The position numbers and the translations under genes were made by a program. From Brevibacillus daliensis (lineage in GTDB: Bacteria; Bacillota; Bacilli; Brevibacillales; Brevibacillaceae), in assembly GCF_021245735.1 (NCBI RefSeq), contig NZ_JAJISB010000036.1, positions 35,051 to 99,050 of the forward strand: a DNA stretch of 64,000 bases, written 5' to 3'. The notes under the pieces were generated by a model. It was not told the DNA's origin. It did no database searches and was given only the letters and a program-made list of their open reading frames with translations. Below, piece after piece: positions 1-7,267 of this stretch (position 1 is its first letter; every line of letters starts with the position of its first letter).

Positions 1-4
1 AGCA

Positions 5-469
5 ATGAAAGAAGTAGGTGCCGATACGACCAGAATTGAACGATTTATCGATGCCATCAGTAATGGAGTAAGTGTGGATGATGCCTTGCTCTCCTGTGAA
101 GCCCCACCTAGTGTAGAGCGATTCGTTAAACATACGATGTATTTGGCAGAATACGGACAAACCCATCAGGTATGTGCTGCCTTTTTCTTTGGACGTGAGG
201 ATATCATCCCTGATATGTTTCAGGTGTTGGTGGACGAGCTAACTAGCAAAGGCGAGACTTCCTCTCGCTTGGTCTATTACTTACAACGTCACATTGAATT
301 AGATGGAGATGAACATGGTCCACTAGCCGAAAAGTTGCTCAGTTCCCTCTGTGGAGAAGATAGCGTAAAGCATGAAGAAGCAGGGGAAACCGCCGCGATG
401 TCCCTTCAAATGCGCATCGGACTGTGGGATGGTGTTTTAGAAGAGATGAGGCTGCGCCAATTGTCGTAG
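5..469 (+). CDS. DUF3050 (heme-oxygenase-like fold) protein, 5' end outside window
   Basis: The reading frame is open to the window edge, so this is probably the C-terminal part of a longer protein; families of this kind run to about 230 residues and 154 are visible here. The all-helical sequence with the segment YLQRHIELDGDEHGP, rich in His and acidic residues, resembles DUF3050 proteins, which are predicted to have a heme-oxygenase-like helical bundle. No substrate is known for the family. The gene ends before a bidirectional hairpin terminator shared with the convergent gene on its right. Family assignment is from memory of the motif; the function is unknown. Confidence 0.6.
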   Translation: MKEVGADTTRIERFIDAISNGVSVDDALLSCEAPPSVERFVKHTMYLAEYGQTHQVCAAFFFGREDIIPDMFQVLVDELTSKGETSSRLVYYLQRHIELDGDEHGPLAEKLLSSLCGEDSVKHEEAGETAAMSLQMRIGLWDGVLEEMRLRQLS

Positions 470-494
470 GAGAATTACCTTCTCATTCATGTCA

Positions 495-546
495 CAAAAA
501 AACCAGCTCCTAACGTACACACCACGTACGCTGAGAGCTGGTTTTG
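495..546. terminator. Bidirectional terminator
   Basis: Arms 501-509 and 534-542 (AACCAGCTC / GAGCTGGTT) form a stem with a second inner stem at 514-518/526-530. It is flanked by an A-run on the left and TTTT on the right, so it can stop transcription from both converging genes. Confidence 0.8.
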
Positions 547-587
547 CTATCATAATTGGATGAAGATACATCCAATTTCAGAGCTTG

Positions 588-1408
588 CTATGAGTTTTTT
601 CGAATCTTTTCCAGCCTTTTCTCTTCTCGTTGTTCTTTGGTTATTTTTGGACAGCTATAGCAGTAATTACATGTGTCAAAACGCAGGTATGCTTGACAGC
701 AGCTTGCTTTTCTTCTCATTTTTTCACCAGGCTTAAGAGGGTCATCAAGCCAGGTGAATCGGATTAAGAATGGATTTCTTGTTCTGCCAAATACCTCTGC
801 TGAAATCTCATCTCGTAACAGATCTAGACATTCTAATAACGTCTGCCGCTCCTCTTCGCTATCTGCCTCTCGTAGCAGTCGATCATGTACGTTATACATC
901 CGCGTTGCAATCTGACCCCATAACTGACCATTTGGCAAACCAGCAGACTGGGCAGCTGATTGAAGAAGAGGTGTAATGATTTCGGAGTAAAACTGTATTA
1001 ATGCTTCTTTTCTCCAGCTATTAACCTGCTCTTCCTCTACATAAGGACACTCTTCCATCGTTATTTCATCAAGTACAAAAATAAGGGGTATTTTCTTATC
1101 CGCTCTTGTCACATAAAGGCTAATGGTATCCACTGTAACTTGCAACTTCATTCGGTGCATCAGTGCATACTGATAAGCTATACAAAAGAGCCCCAAAAAA
1201 GAGCTGAAATAAGTACCAGAAATACGTTTTTCCCTTCCTTCTAACCATTCACAATAGTCAGTCACAAATTGTCCATTTTCTCTTTTTCAAGCAGTTCAGA
1301 AGCAGAAAAAATTGCCAAGAGAGAAGGGTGTTTTTCTTCAATATCCCTCTTCGTCATAACATGTAGTTGTTCTGTCCATTGATTTTTTATCTTAGGAATA
1401 GCGTTCAC
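588..1408 (-). CDS. FhuF-like (2Fe-2S) siderophore-iron reductase, apparently frameshifted
   Basis: The main frame (588-1265) encodes 225 residues ending in a Cys cluster, CCQAYLRFDTCNYCYSC, followed by a basic tail. This fits the C-terminal [2Fe-2S] site of FhuF-type ferric siderophore reductases, which release iron from imported siderophores in the cytosol. A second frame (1262-1408) starts at a GTG behind AGGTGGTG and encodes 48 residues that look like the missing N-terminus. It stops with TGA overlapping the GTG at 1265. No ribosome site precedes 1265 other than this overlap. Two readings are possible: a one-base frameshift in a single gene of about 270 residues, or two translationally coupled pieces. 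The frameshift is more likely because the family is normally this long. Confidence 0.5.
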
Positions 1409-1445
1409 ACTCACACCACCTATTTACCAAAATTCCAAGCTTCAT

Positions 1446-1560
1446 CATAAGAAAAACATCTATCGAAGTCTTTCGATGAAGCTGGTTCTTCTTTAAGGTT
1501 GTTTTTCATGCGTATAAGGAAGTGAAGCCCAGAAGATTATACTTTCTTATACAATCAAAA
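1446..1560 (+). repeat. Interspersed repeat family 3, copy 1
   Basis: About 115 bp, roughly 80 percent matched by the reverse complement of 40547-40661 and partly by 22290-22355. Shared blocks include GAAGCTGGTTCTTC, GTTTTTCAT and TATACTTTCT. The copy abuts the hairpin terminator on its right. No coding potential is seen. Confidence 0.65.
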
Positions 1561-1612
1561 AGAGCTCGTTAGCAAGATATGCACGAAGCGTGCACCCACT
1601 AACGAGCTCTTA
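1555..1612 (-). terminator. Terminator of the yitT-like gene
   Basis: Arms 1560-1572 and 1599-1611 are a perfect inverted repeat (AAGAGCTCGTTAG). On the minus strand the stem is followed by a T-run, placing it downstream of the YitT-family gene. Confidence 0.75.
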
Positions 1613-1671
1613 CCCTGCTGCAATTGTCAATACAGTCTGGAAGCGACCGTCTGGTGGTCAGCCTTCTCAAA

Positions 1672-2310
1672 TTATACAGCACTGTGCGCCAGTTTTCCTT
1701 GTTTCTCTGCTTTTTCCGTTTTCGTTCCGAATTCACACGTCCATGTAACAACTTTGCCGGCAATCAAGACAGCGAACAGCGTGTACATAACTTGTGGAAC
1801 TGGTAAGAAGAATAAAGAAAGTCCAAGGACGACAACATCAAATATTATTAAAATGGTTCCTACAGACAATCCAGTCCATTTACTCAACCATAAAGATAAT
1901 ACATCGTCACCGCCAGTAGCTCCGCCGTATTTCAGTACTATACCCAGTCCAAGACCAGTAAGTAATCCAGATATAACGACCGCAAGCATCATAGCGTTAC
2001 TAAAATCGAAGACAAGTGGCGAGAATCGCTCGCACAGCTCATAAAAAAAGGAAAATGATATTGCTGCAATTACTGTGTTTACCAAGAATTTTCTTCCCAT
2101 AATCAACATTGCAACAACCAAGATTGGAATGTCTAAAGCTAACATCGTTACAGACGGTGACCAATCAAATACGTATTTCCCTAAAAGTGACAACCCTACA
2201 AATCCACCTTCAACCAAATCGTTCTGGAAGTTAATGTGATAGTAGGTAAAGGCTAATAAAAAAGCTCCAAGTAAAATCATGAAGGTTTGTTGGTACGGTT
2301 TCGTCCTCAT
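1672..2310 (-). CDS. YitT/YczE-family membrane protein
   Basis: A 212-residue protein with about five or six hydrophobic segments. The stretches NDLVEGGFVGLSLL and GGATGGDDVLSLW are typical of the YitT (DUF161) membrane family. The usual C-terminal cytosolic DUF2179 domain of long YitT proteins is missing, so this is the short type. The function of the family is not settled. It stands alone between its own terminator and a leader with three mutually exclusive hairpin segments (2325-2419), which suggests that expression is controlled at the RNA level. The start at 2310 is preceded by AAAGGGGAAACC, a plausible ribosome site. Confidence 0.75.
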   Translation of the reverse strand: MRTKPYQQTFMILLGAFLLAFTYYHINFQNDLVEGGFVGLSLLGKYVFDWSPSVTMLALDIPILVVAMLIMGRKFLVNTVIAAISFSFFYELCERFSPLVFDFSNAMMLAVVISGLLTGLGLGIVLKYGGATGGDDVLSLWLSKWTGLSVGTILIIFDVVVLGLSLFFLPVPQVMYTLFAVLIAGKVVTWTCEFGTKTEKAEKQGKLAHSAV

Positions 2311-2324
2311 TGAGGTTTCCCCTT

Positions 2325-2419
2325 TTCGCAGTTAGTAATCTCCCTCACTAACTACGAAGCAGGTCCTGTTCGGATCGCCTTTTTGCATAAAGCATCTCTC
2401 TTTCTTTTCGTAGTTAGTG
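2325..2419 (-). promoter_or_regulatory. Leader RNA with competing hairpins upstream of yitT-like gene
   Basis: Read on the minus strand, segment 1 (2407-2419) is the exact reverse complement of segment 2 (2346-2358). Segment 2 can also pair with segment 3 (2325-2336, one mismatch). Segment 3 lies just before the GGGG ribosome site. Pairing 1:2 would leave segment 3 free, while 2:3 would crowd the ribosome site. The ligand or signal, if any, is not recognised. Confidence 0.5.
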
Positions 2420-2649
2420 TCGTTCAAACAGTAAGTGACTTGAACTATCTAAACTGCGACGCTACGTATAAGAGAGATCATACCGTTTCCAAATCGTCCT
2501 TCGCGGTAACATCACATATCCGATCCTTTCATTGTAGAGTTACTTCTTTATTGTACCATACACAGGGGGGAGTGAATCAACCAGCTTTACTACTTAGGTG
2601 AAAATTTCCATCTTCATCTCTTCTTTTTATTCAGAAAAATGACAATAAA

Positions 2650-3597
2650 CTAACTGAAAACAATATAATTACCAAGCATAACAACAAATGGAATTGTGAT
2701 TAAACTTATTATTGTCGAGAATACCGTTGCTGCTACCCCTAAATTTTCATCTGCTGCATATTTGGCAAACATGATGGAGGCAAGTGTGATGGTCGGCATA
2801 GCAGACATAATTAATGTTACTTGTGCGATCTCAAGTGGTAATTGTAACAGAAGCAGAGTAGTTGCTACTGCAAGTGGATAAATCATCAGCTTAACGATCT
2901 GCGCCACACTTATGATAGGAAATATGTAAGAGGGCATTTTTTTCTGACCGAGCAATTGCGGAATGAGAATCCCAATATATAGCATGGCTAGTGGAGCTGC
3001 TAGCGATGACAACATCGCTGTCAGTGACTTCACAAGTACAGGTGGCTGATAACCGGTCCATGCTAATACAAGACCCACTACAATAGCGATCATCGGGATA
3101 TTAACGACAGAGCGCAGCTGCTTCCATGAGAACTTGCCACCTCCTTGCAAAACAAATACACCTACAGTCCAGATAACCAAATCAAGTCCGGCATCATAAA
3201 TAGCAGCCAGCAACCCTCCCAGTGGTCCAAACAGGGCTGCACATAGCGGTAGACCAATAAATCCGGTATTCCCCAACCCTGCAATAAAGGTAAACTCTTT
3301 TCTTTTTAGTACCGGAATACGAAAAATAATGGCAAACAAGTAGGCTAATAGCATTCCTGCACAATTTAGTGCCACAGAAACCAAAATAGTAAGAAATATA
3401 TAGGATAACAGTTTCCCGTCTTGCGGAGATTGAAAAACACCATTTAAGATGATACAAGGTACGGCAACGTTTAAAATAATGGATATTAATAATTGGCGCG
3501 CTTCTATCGTTACCTTCATAGAACGCCCGATCATGGCTCCTATTCCAAGCACACACGCCATAATGCCTATCGACGAAAACAATGGTGCGAACGACAC
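2650..3597 (-). CDS. AEC (auxin efflux carrier) family transporter
   Basis: A 315-residue membrane protein with about ten hydrophobic helices. The segment FIAGLGNTGFIGLPL, with glycine and proline in a helix break, and the C-terminal motif MSAMPTITLASIMFAKY are typical of AEC permeases, which move organic acids such as malate or malonate out of or into the cell. The substrate cannot be told from sequence. The start is a GTG behind GGAGGG. It stands upstream of the YitT-like gene on the same strand but more than 300 bp away, so it is probably a separate transcription unit. Confidence 0.85.
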   Translation of the reverse strand: MSFAPLFSSIGIMACVLGIGAMIGRSMKVTIEARQLLISIILNVAVPCIILNGVFQSPQDGKLLSYIFLTILVSVALNCAGMLLAYLFAIIFRIPVLKRKEFTFIAGLGNTGFIGLPLCAALFGPLGGLLAAIYDAGLDLVIWTVGVFVLQGGGKFSWKQLRSVVNIPMIAIVVGLVLAWTGYQPPVLVKSLTAMLSSLAAPLAMLYIGILIPQLLGQKKMPSYIFPIISVAQIVKLMIYPLAVATTLLLLQLPLEIAQVTLIMSAMPTITLASIMFAKYAADENLGVAATVFSTIISLITIPFVVMLGNYIVFS

Positions 3598-3638
3598 GTC
3601 AAACGCCCTCCACTTATGAAATTGCCCATATTTATTGG

Positions 3639-4052
3639 TTATTGCCTAGTCTCTTTTTCCAAAAGCACCCATTGGAAGAATGCATTATCTTTTAACTCAC
3701 AGCTTTGTAATAAATCACCTATGAGAGGGATCGCTTTTTCTATGGGAATGGCCCACTCTGCTGGAATGTGGATCTGTTCACCTTCTGTTGTTAAGGAAAC
3801 ACTTCCAATTTCTTCTAGAAAACTTGCAGTCAACACATAATGAGCTTGATCATTGGCGTTTTCTTTCCATTGTATCAAGACATATCCGTTATCTCCTCCT
3901 GATACAACAAAATCCAGATAGTGTTCGTACGCCGCATGAACCAGTGTCTTGCTCTGCCCATCCAGACTGGCTATCTCTCGCAATACTTCGTGCCATGCTA
4001 CTTTTGTACGTTCTTCATTTGCTGCATCTGTAAACAGGCGCCAGTCGTTCAT
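3639..4052 (-). CDS. Hypothetical protein
   Basis: A 137-residue soluble protein that I do not recognise. The ATG at 4052 is preceded by AAGGGAGATGAG, a good ribosome site, which supports a real gene. It has an acidic, mixed alpha/beta composition with no signal peptide, membrane helix or cysteine-rich motif. It ends 42 bp before the start of the AEC permease on the same strand, so the two may be co-transcribed. No functional claim is made. Confidence 0.65.
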   Translation of the reverse strand: MNDWRLFTDAANEERTKVAWHEVLREIASLDGQSKTLVHAAYEHYLDFVVSGGDNGYVLIQWKENANDQAHYVLTASFLEEIGSVSLTTEGEQIHIPAEWAIPIEKAIPLIGDLLQSCELKDNAFFQWVLLEKETRQ

Positions 4053-4275
4053 TCATCTCATCTCCCTTATCTATCTGTCTGCATTGTATCACAGTACAAA
4101 CATTTCAAATAATGAAAACTCTACTTCAGTGCAAAGGAAACATCTTTAAGATACATGGCATTATTGTGAAAAAAATTACATTATCGAAAATCTGTCATAA
4201 TTTATCCTGATTAAACTCTATCCGATCGTTTACCATGAAGTTGTAAACCATCAAGATTCTAAGGAGGTGAGTTCC

Positions 4276-5415
4276 ATGGTGAAGCGCAGTTTGCGATGGT
4301 GCGCTCGCTTTGGTCTCACATTTCATGTGTGTAAAATAGTCCTAGCGTCAGGTGTTTCCTGGTTCCTAGCTTCTATGCTGTTTGGTAACGAATTTGCTTA
4401 TTTTGCACCACTTTCAACCGTTCTGGTGATGCAATTAACTATTGTTGATACTCTCGAAAAAGGGATATATCGTGTAGTAGGAATTATTGGGGGAGTATTA
4501 TCAAGCCTGATTATCCTACCACTTTTTGATAATTCGTTATTGGGATTAATCCTGGTGCTCCTGCTTGGTATGAGTACCGCCACAGCTATAGGGCTTAATC
4601 CCCAGATCGTTTCTCAAATTGGAGTCAGCTCGGTAATGATTATGACCTTTCAACAGATGCAAGGGTATGCTACAGGCCGGATTTTGGAAACGATGATTGG
4701 AGCTATCGTAGCTGTCTTGATTCAAACCCTTATTCGTCCAGAAAACCATATGCCCATTACCATGAGGCTAAATAGCGATGTATGCAGTCGTCTGGCAAAT
4801 TTGATATCCCAGCTTGCTTTATATTTTCCTACAATTGAAAACCGAACGACTCGTATGCATAATCCTTCTTCTTTACTTTCCTATGGTGCAGAGCTTAACG
4901 AGTCTTTAGTTCGAACGAAGAAAAGTTTAAAATACAACCTTTTTTATCGTAAAGATTGGCAAAAAGTGCAGATGCTAGAGATACAGGTTGCAACAATCCA
5001 GCGTATGGTAATCGGAGTAGGTAACCTTGTTTACTCCCTACCTGACGTAAAAAAACAAAACGTAGGAAGCAATGTCTCCGTGCTTATTATGGAGGCACTA
5101 ACTAAAACGAGTGAATGTGTTGCTCTCTATGGTTCCTATCTGGAACAACCCACATCCAGAAAGCAAGATGATTTATTCTCAAAGCTACAGGTACTTAAAC
5201 TTACTCTTGAAACCTTGTTCGCACATTGCGCCAAAGAGACTGATCTTGTTCGTCTCCGTGAGATAGGTAGTATTTTTTCTGATTTAGAACGAATCATTTC
5301 AGAAATTGAGCAGGGAAGCATTGCAACATCAAACTACCTGAATCAATCTCTACTTCCACCTACACCCAACACACAAGTCTCTTCAAAACAGAAATATCCC
5401 GCAGCTATCAAATAG
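4276..5415 (+). CDS. Aromatic acid exporter family (ArAE/DUF939) membrane protein
   Basis: A protein of about 379 residues with an N-terminal membrane half (roughly residues 10-155, six hydrophobic helices) and a soluble helical C-terminal half. This is the layout of the FUSC/ArAE family represented by B. subtilis YqjA, linked to efflux or membrane stress. The segment FAYFAPLSTVLVMQLT in the first helical hairpin is typical. Start choice: AAGGAGGTG at 4260-4268 fits the ATG at 4276, while the upstream GTG at 4267 lies inside the ribosome site. A strong terminator overlaps the stop codon. Confidence 0.75.
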   Translation: MVKRSLRWCARFGLTFHVCKIVLASGVSWFLASMLFGNEFAYFAPLSTVLVMQLTIVDTLEKGIYRVVGIIGGVLSSLIILPLFDNSLLGLILVLLLGMSTATAIGLNPQIVSQIGVSSVMIMTFQQMQGYATGRILETMIGAIVAVLIQTLIRPENHMPITMRLNSDVCSRLANLISQLALYFPTIENRTTRMHNPSSLLSYGAELNESLVRTKKSLKYNLFYRKDWQKVQMLEIQVATIQRMVIGVGNLVYSLPDVKKQNVGSNVSVLIMEALTKTSECVALYGSYLEQPTSRKQDDLFSKLQVLKLTLETLFAHCAKETDLVRLREIGSIFSDLERIISEIEQGSIATSNYLNQSLLPPTPNTQVSSKQKYPAAIK

Positions 5416-5432
5416 CGCTGCGGGATTTTTTT
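5397..5432 (+). terminator. Rho-independent terminator overlapping the stop codon
   Basis: Arms 5397-5405 and 5417-5425 (TCCCGCAGC / GCTGCGGGA) are followed by seven T. The stop codon of the upstream gene lies in the loop side of the hairpin. Confidence 0.85.
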
Positions 5433-5513
5433 CGGATTAGCTTGCTAGCATTTCTATCCGCAATCTTAATTGTGAAAGGTAAGCATGATCTTCTTGGTAC
5501 CTACACAGGTATC

Positions 5514-5615
5514 TTAACAATCATCAAAACAATTAATAACCACCAATATAACGATAATCCATATGATGGTGCTGCCTCCGAAAAAGCCACCAAATCCACG
5601 ACGACCGCATCCCAT
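5514..5615 (-). CDS. YjcZ-like small hydrophobic (sporulation-type) protein
   Basis: A 33-residue protein: a short Gly/Cys/Arg head (MGCGRRGFGGFFGG) followed by one membrane helix rich in Ile and Val, ending CFDDC. This resembles the very short YjcZ-type proteins of spore-forming Firmicutes, many of which are made in the spore or mother cell. Start choice: AAGGAGGAA at 5622-5630 gives normal spacing to the ATG at 5615 and too little to the ATG at 5621. The longer reading frame upstream has no support. The assignment rests on length, glycine-rich head and single helix, so it is moderate. Confidence 0.6.
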   Translation of the reverse strand: MGCGRRGFGGFFGGSTIIWIIVILVVINCFDDC

Positions 5616-5803
5616 GTGCATTTCCTCCTTCTCTTTGATATCTAACTGGAGATGCATGGACTGACATACTCCTGCTAGTACCTTATGAGAGGAGCACACG
5701 AGACGATTGGATATTCGTTGATAGACTAGTCAAAAAGGCGTTTGTATCAAGTGTTTTGCCTAGTACATGTCCCGTAGACTCGTAACCTACTTCTATTTTT
5801 TTA

Positions 5804-5890
5804 CAGATAGGAATTTATATAAATTCCTATCTGCATAAGTGCAACTAAGGCTTTATCTACGTCAGTGGCTTGGTAAAGCCAAGTTTTCTA
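5804..5890 (-). repeat. Interspersed repeat family 2, copy 1
   Basis: Reverse-orientation copy of the unit at 20582-20671. It holds a hairpin (CAGATAGGAATTT and its complement) and a second block containing GCTTGGTAAAGCCAAG. It runs into the last codons of the inositol phosphatase gene (stop at 5888), so the gene's 3' end may have been reset by the repeat. Confidence 0.7.
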
Positions 5891-6721
5891 CTCATCTTTC
5901 ACGGCTGATTCATTCAGAAACATATTACTTCGTATGTAGCCTTTAAGTTCCGCATAAAATGAAGGGTTACAACCCACCACACTGCTTTTTTCATTAAACG
6001 GTAATGGTTTTCCGCCCATGGACGTGACCTTGCCGCCTGCTTCTTCAATAATCAGTTTGCCTGCCCCAAAATCCCATGGGTTCAGCTGCAAGCTGACGTA
6101 CCCATCCAGACGACCTGCTGCCACATAGGACAACTCCAATGCTGCACTTCCTAACAGACGCATGGCTCTCACTTTCCCTGCCAACTCTTTAAAGATAACA
6201 TCGATCCCAAACTGTTCAGCTTTTTTATTCCAAAATAAACTTGTACATAGCAAGGCTTCTTCCAATTTCACCTCACGGGTGAGCTCCAATTTCCTGTCAT
6301 TAAGGAATGCTCCCTTGCCTTTTATTGCATGAAAGAGCTCGTCACGCGATGGATCGTAGACGACGCCTACAGCTGCCTCTCCTTTGTGATAGACAGCAAT
6401 CGATACGGAATAATTAATTTGTTGATGCACAAAGTTGGTTGTCCCATCAATCGGATCAATAATCCAAACGGTTTCAGCGTCTGACGGGTCTCCTTTAAAT
6501 CGATTTTCTTCACCGATAATGCCATGGTCCGGATACTTTTTCAAAATCATATCTATTACCAACTGCTCCACTTCTTCATCAACGGCCGTAACTAGATCAG
6601 ATGCAGAGGTTTTGTAGTTTACTTCATAGGGTTGATTCATTTTCTCCAAGCTTAATTTGCCGGCTGACTTGGCACATAAAATCGCTAAGTCTTTCCACTC
6701 TTCCAGTACTTTCGGTTGCAC
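5888..6721 (-). CDS. Inositol monophosphatase family protein
   Basis: A protein of about 277 residues. The Mg-binding motifs are intact: GEE near residue 70, then WIIDPIDGTTNF around residue 87-98, and a C-terminal LNPWDFGAG block with the last metal Asp. These define the IMPase superfamily, which removes phosphate from inositol 1-phosphate and similar small sugar phosphates. In Firmicutes the physiological substrate is uncertain. Start choice: GGGTGG lies eight bases before a GTG at 6721; the frame extends to a TTG at 6736 without a ribosome site. The 3' end abuts a family 2 repeat. Confidence 0.85.
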   Translation of the reverse strand: MQPKVLEEWKDLAILCAKSAGKLSLEKMNQPYEVNYKTSASDLVTAVDEEVEQLVIDMILKKYPDHGIIGEENRFKGDPSDAETVWIIDPIDGTTNFVHQQINYSVSIAVYHKGEAAVGVVYDPSRDELFHAIKGKGAFLNDRKLELTREVKLEEALLCTSLFWNKKAEQFGIDVIFKELAGKVRAMRLLGSAALELSYVAAGRLDGYVSLQLNPWDFGAGKLIIEEAGGKVTSMGGKPLPFNEKSSVVGCNPSFYAELKGYIRSNMFLNESAVKDE

Positions 6722-6940
6722 AGTATCGCCACCCAACCCAGACTTTTTTCTTTAGTTTATCACATTAGGCTCACCCGAGTGTAATACATTCCTGAACTTC
6801 TCAAAGATAGTCTCATGCTCAGATGTCCCTATCGATTATATTCATTCCTTACCATTCCCCTTACCCTATTCCATCTATGCTAAATAAAAAAACAAAAGTT
6901 TTTGAGAGACCCTTAGTTCTGGATAGAAATATACTCACGT

Positions 6941-6981
6941 AAAAAAGATAGATAAAACAGATTACCTCTGTCTTATCTATC
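6941..6981 (-). terminator. Terminator of the cstA-ybdD operon
   Basis: A long stem (arms about 6947-6961 and 6967-6981) is followed on the minus strand by a run of six T. It lies 74 bp beyond the stop codon of the small YbdD-like gene. Confidence 0.75.
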
Positions 6982-7054
6982 CCGTATAAATGGTCCAAAT
7001 TCCTGATAAGTAGAAAATCAAGTTAACACACTCGGCACTTTCCTTTTTGGTAAG

Positions 7055-7267
7055 TTAACAGCACCGATTAATGGTCCCGCTTTCATACCTGTTTTTCAGA
7101 GCGAACATATAATACTCTTTTTCTGACATAGGAAATTTACCGGGAGCTCCATGCGTACGGTACCAATGCTCAAGGTACCGATCATAATCGGGCATACCGA
7201 AAATAGTCTTAATGGCAGAGCTGACTTTTCTCCATTTTTTTCTGAACGCTCTTACTTTCCTTCTCAT
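7055..7267 (-). CDS. YbdD/YjiX family (DUF466) small protein
   Basis: A 70-residue basic protein with the family core GMPDYDRYLEHWY and a C-terminal Cys pair. YbdD-type proteins are nearly always encoded directly after cstA or yjiY-type pyruvate transporters. Here the ATG overlaps the cstA stop codon by four bases (ATGA), so translation is coupled. The family is thought to assist the partner transporter, but the mechanism is unknown. Confidence 0.85.
   Translation of the reverse strand: MRRKVRAFRKKWRKVSSAIKTIFGMPDYDRYLEHWYRTHGAPGKFPMSEKEYYMFALKNRYESGTINRCC

Noticed and set aside
2325..2419. Fluoride or preQ1 riboswitch in the yitT leader
   Set aside because: A GGCGAT-like string is present but the remaining conserved bases and pseudoknot of these classes could not be found.
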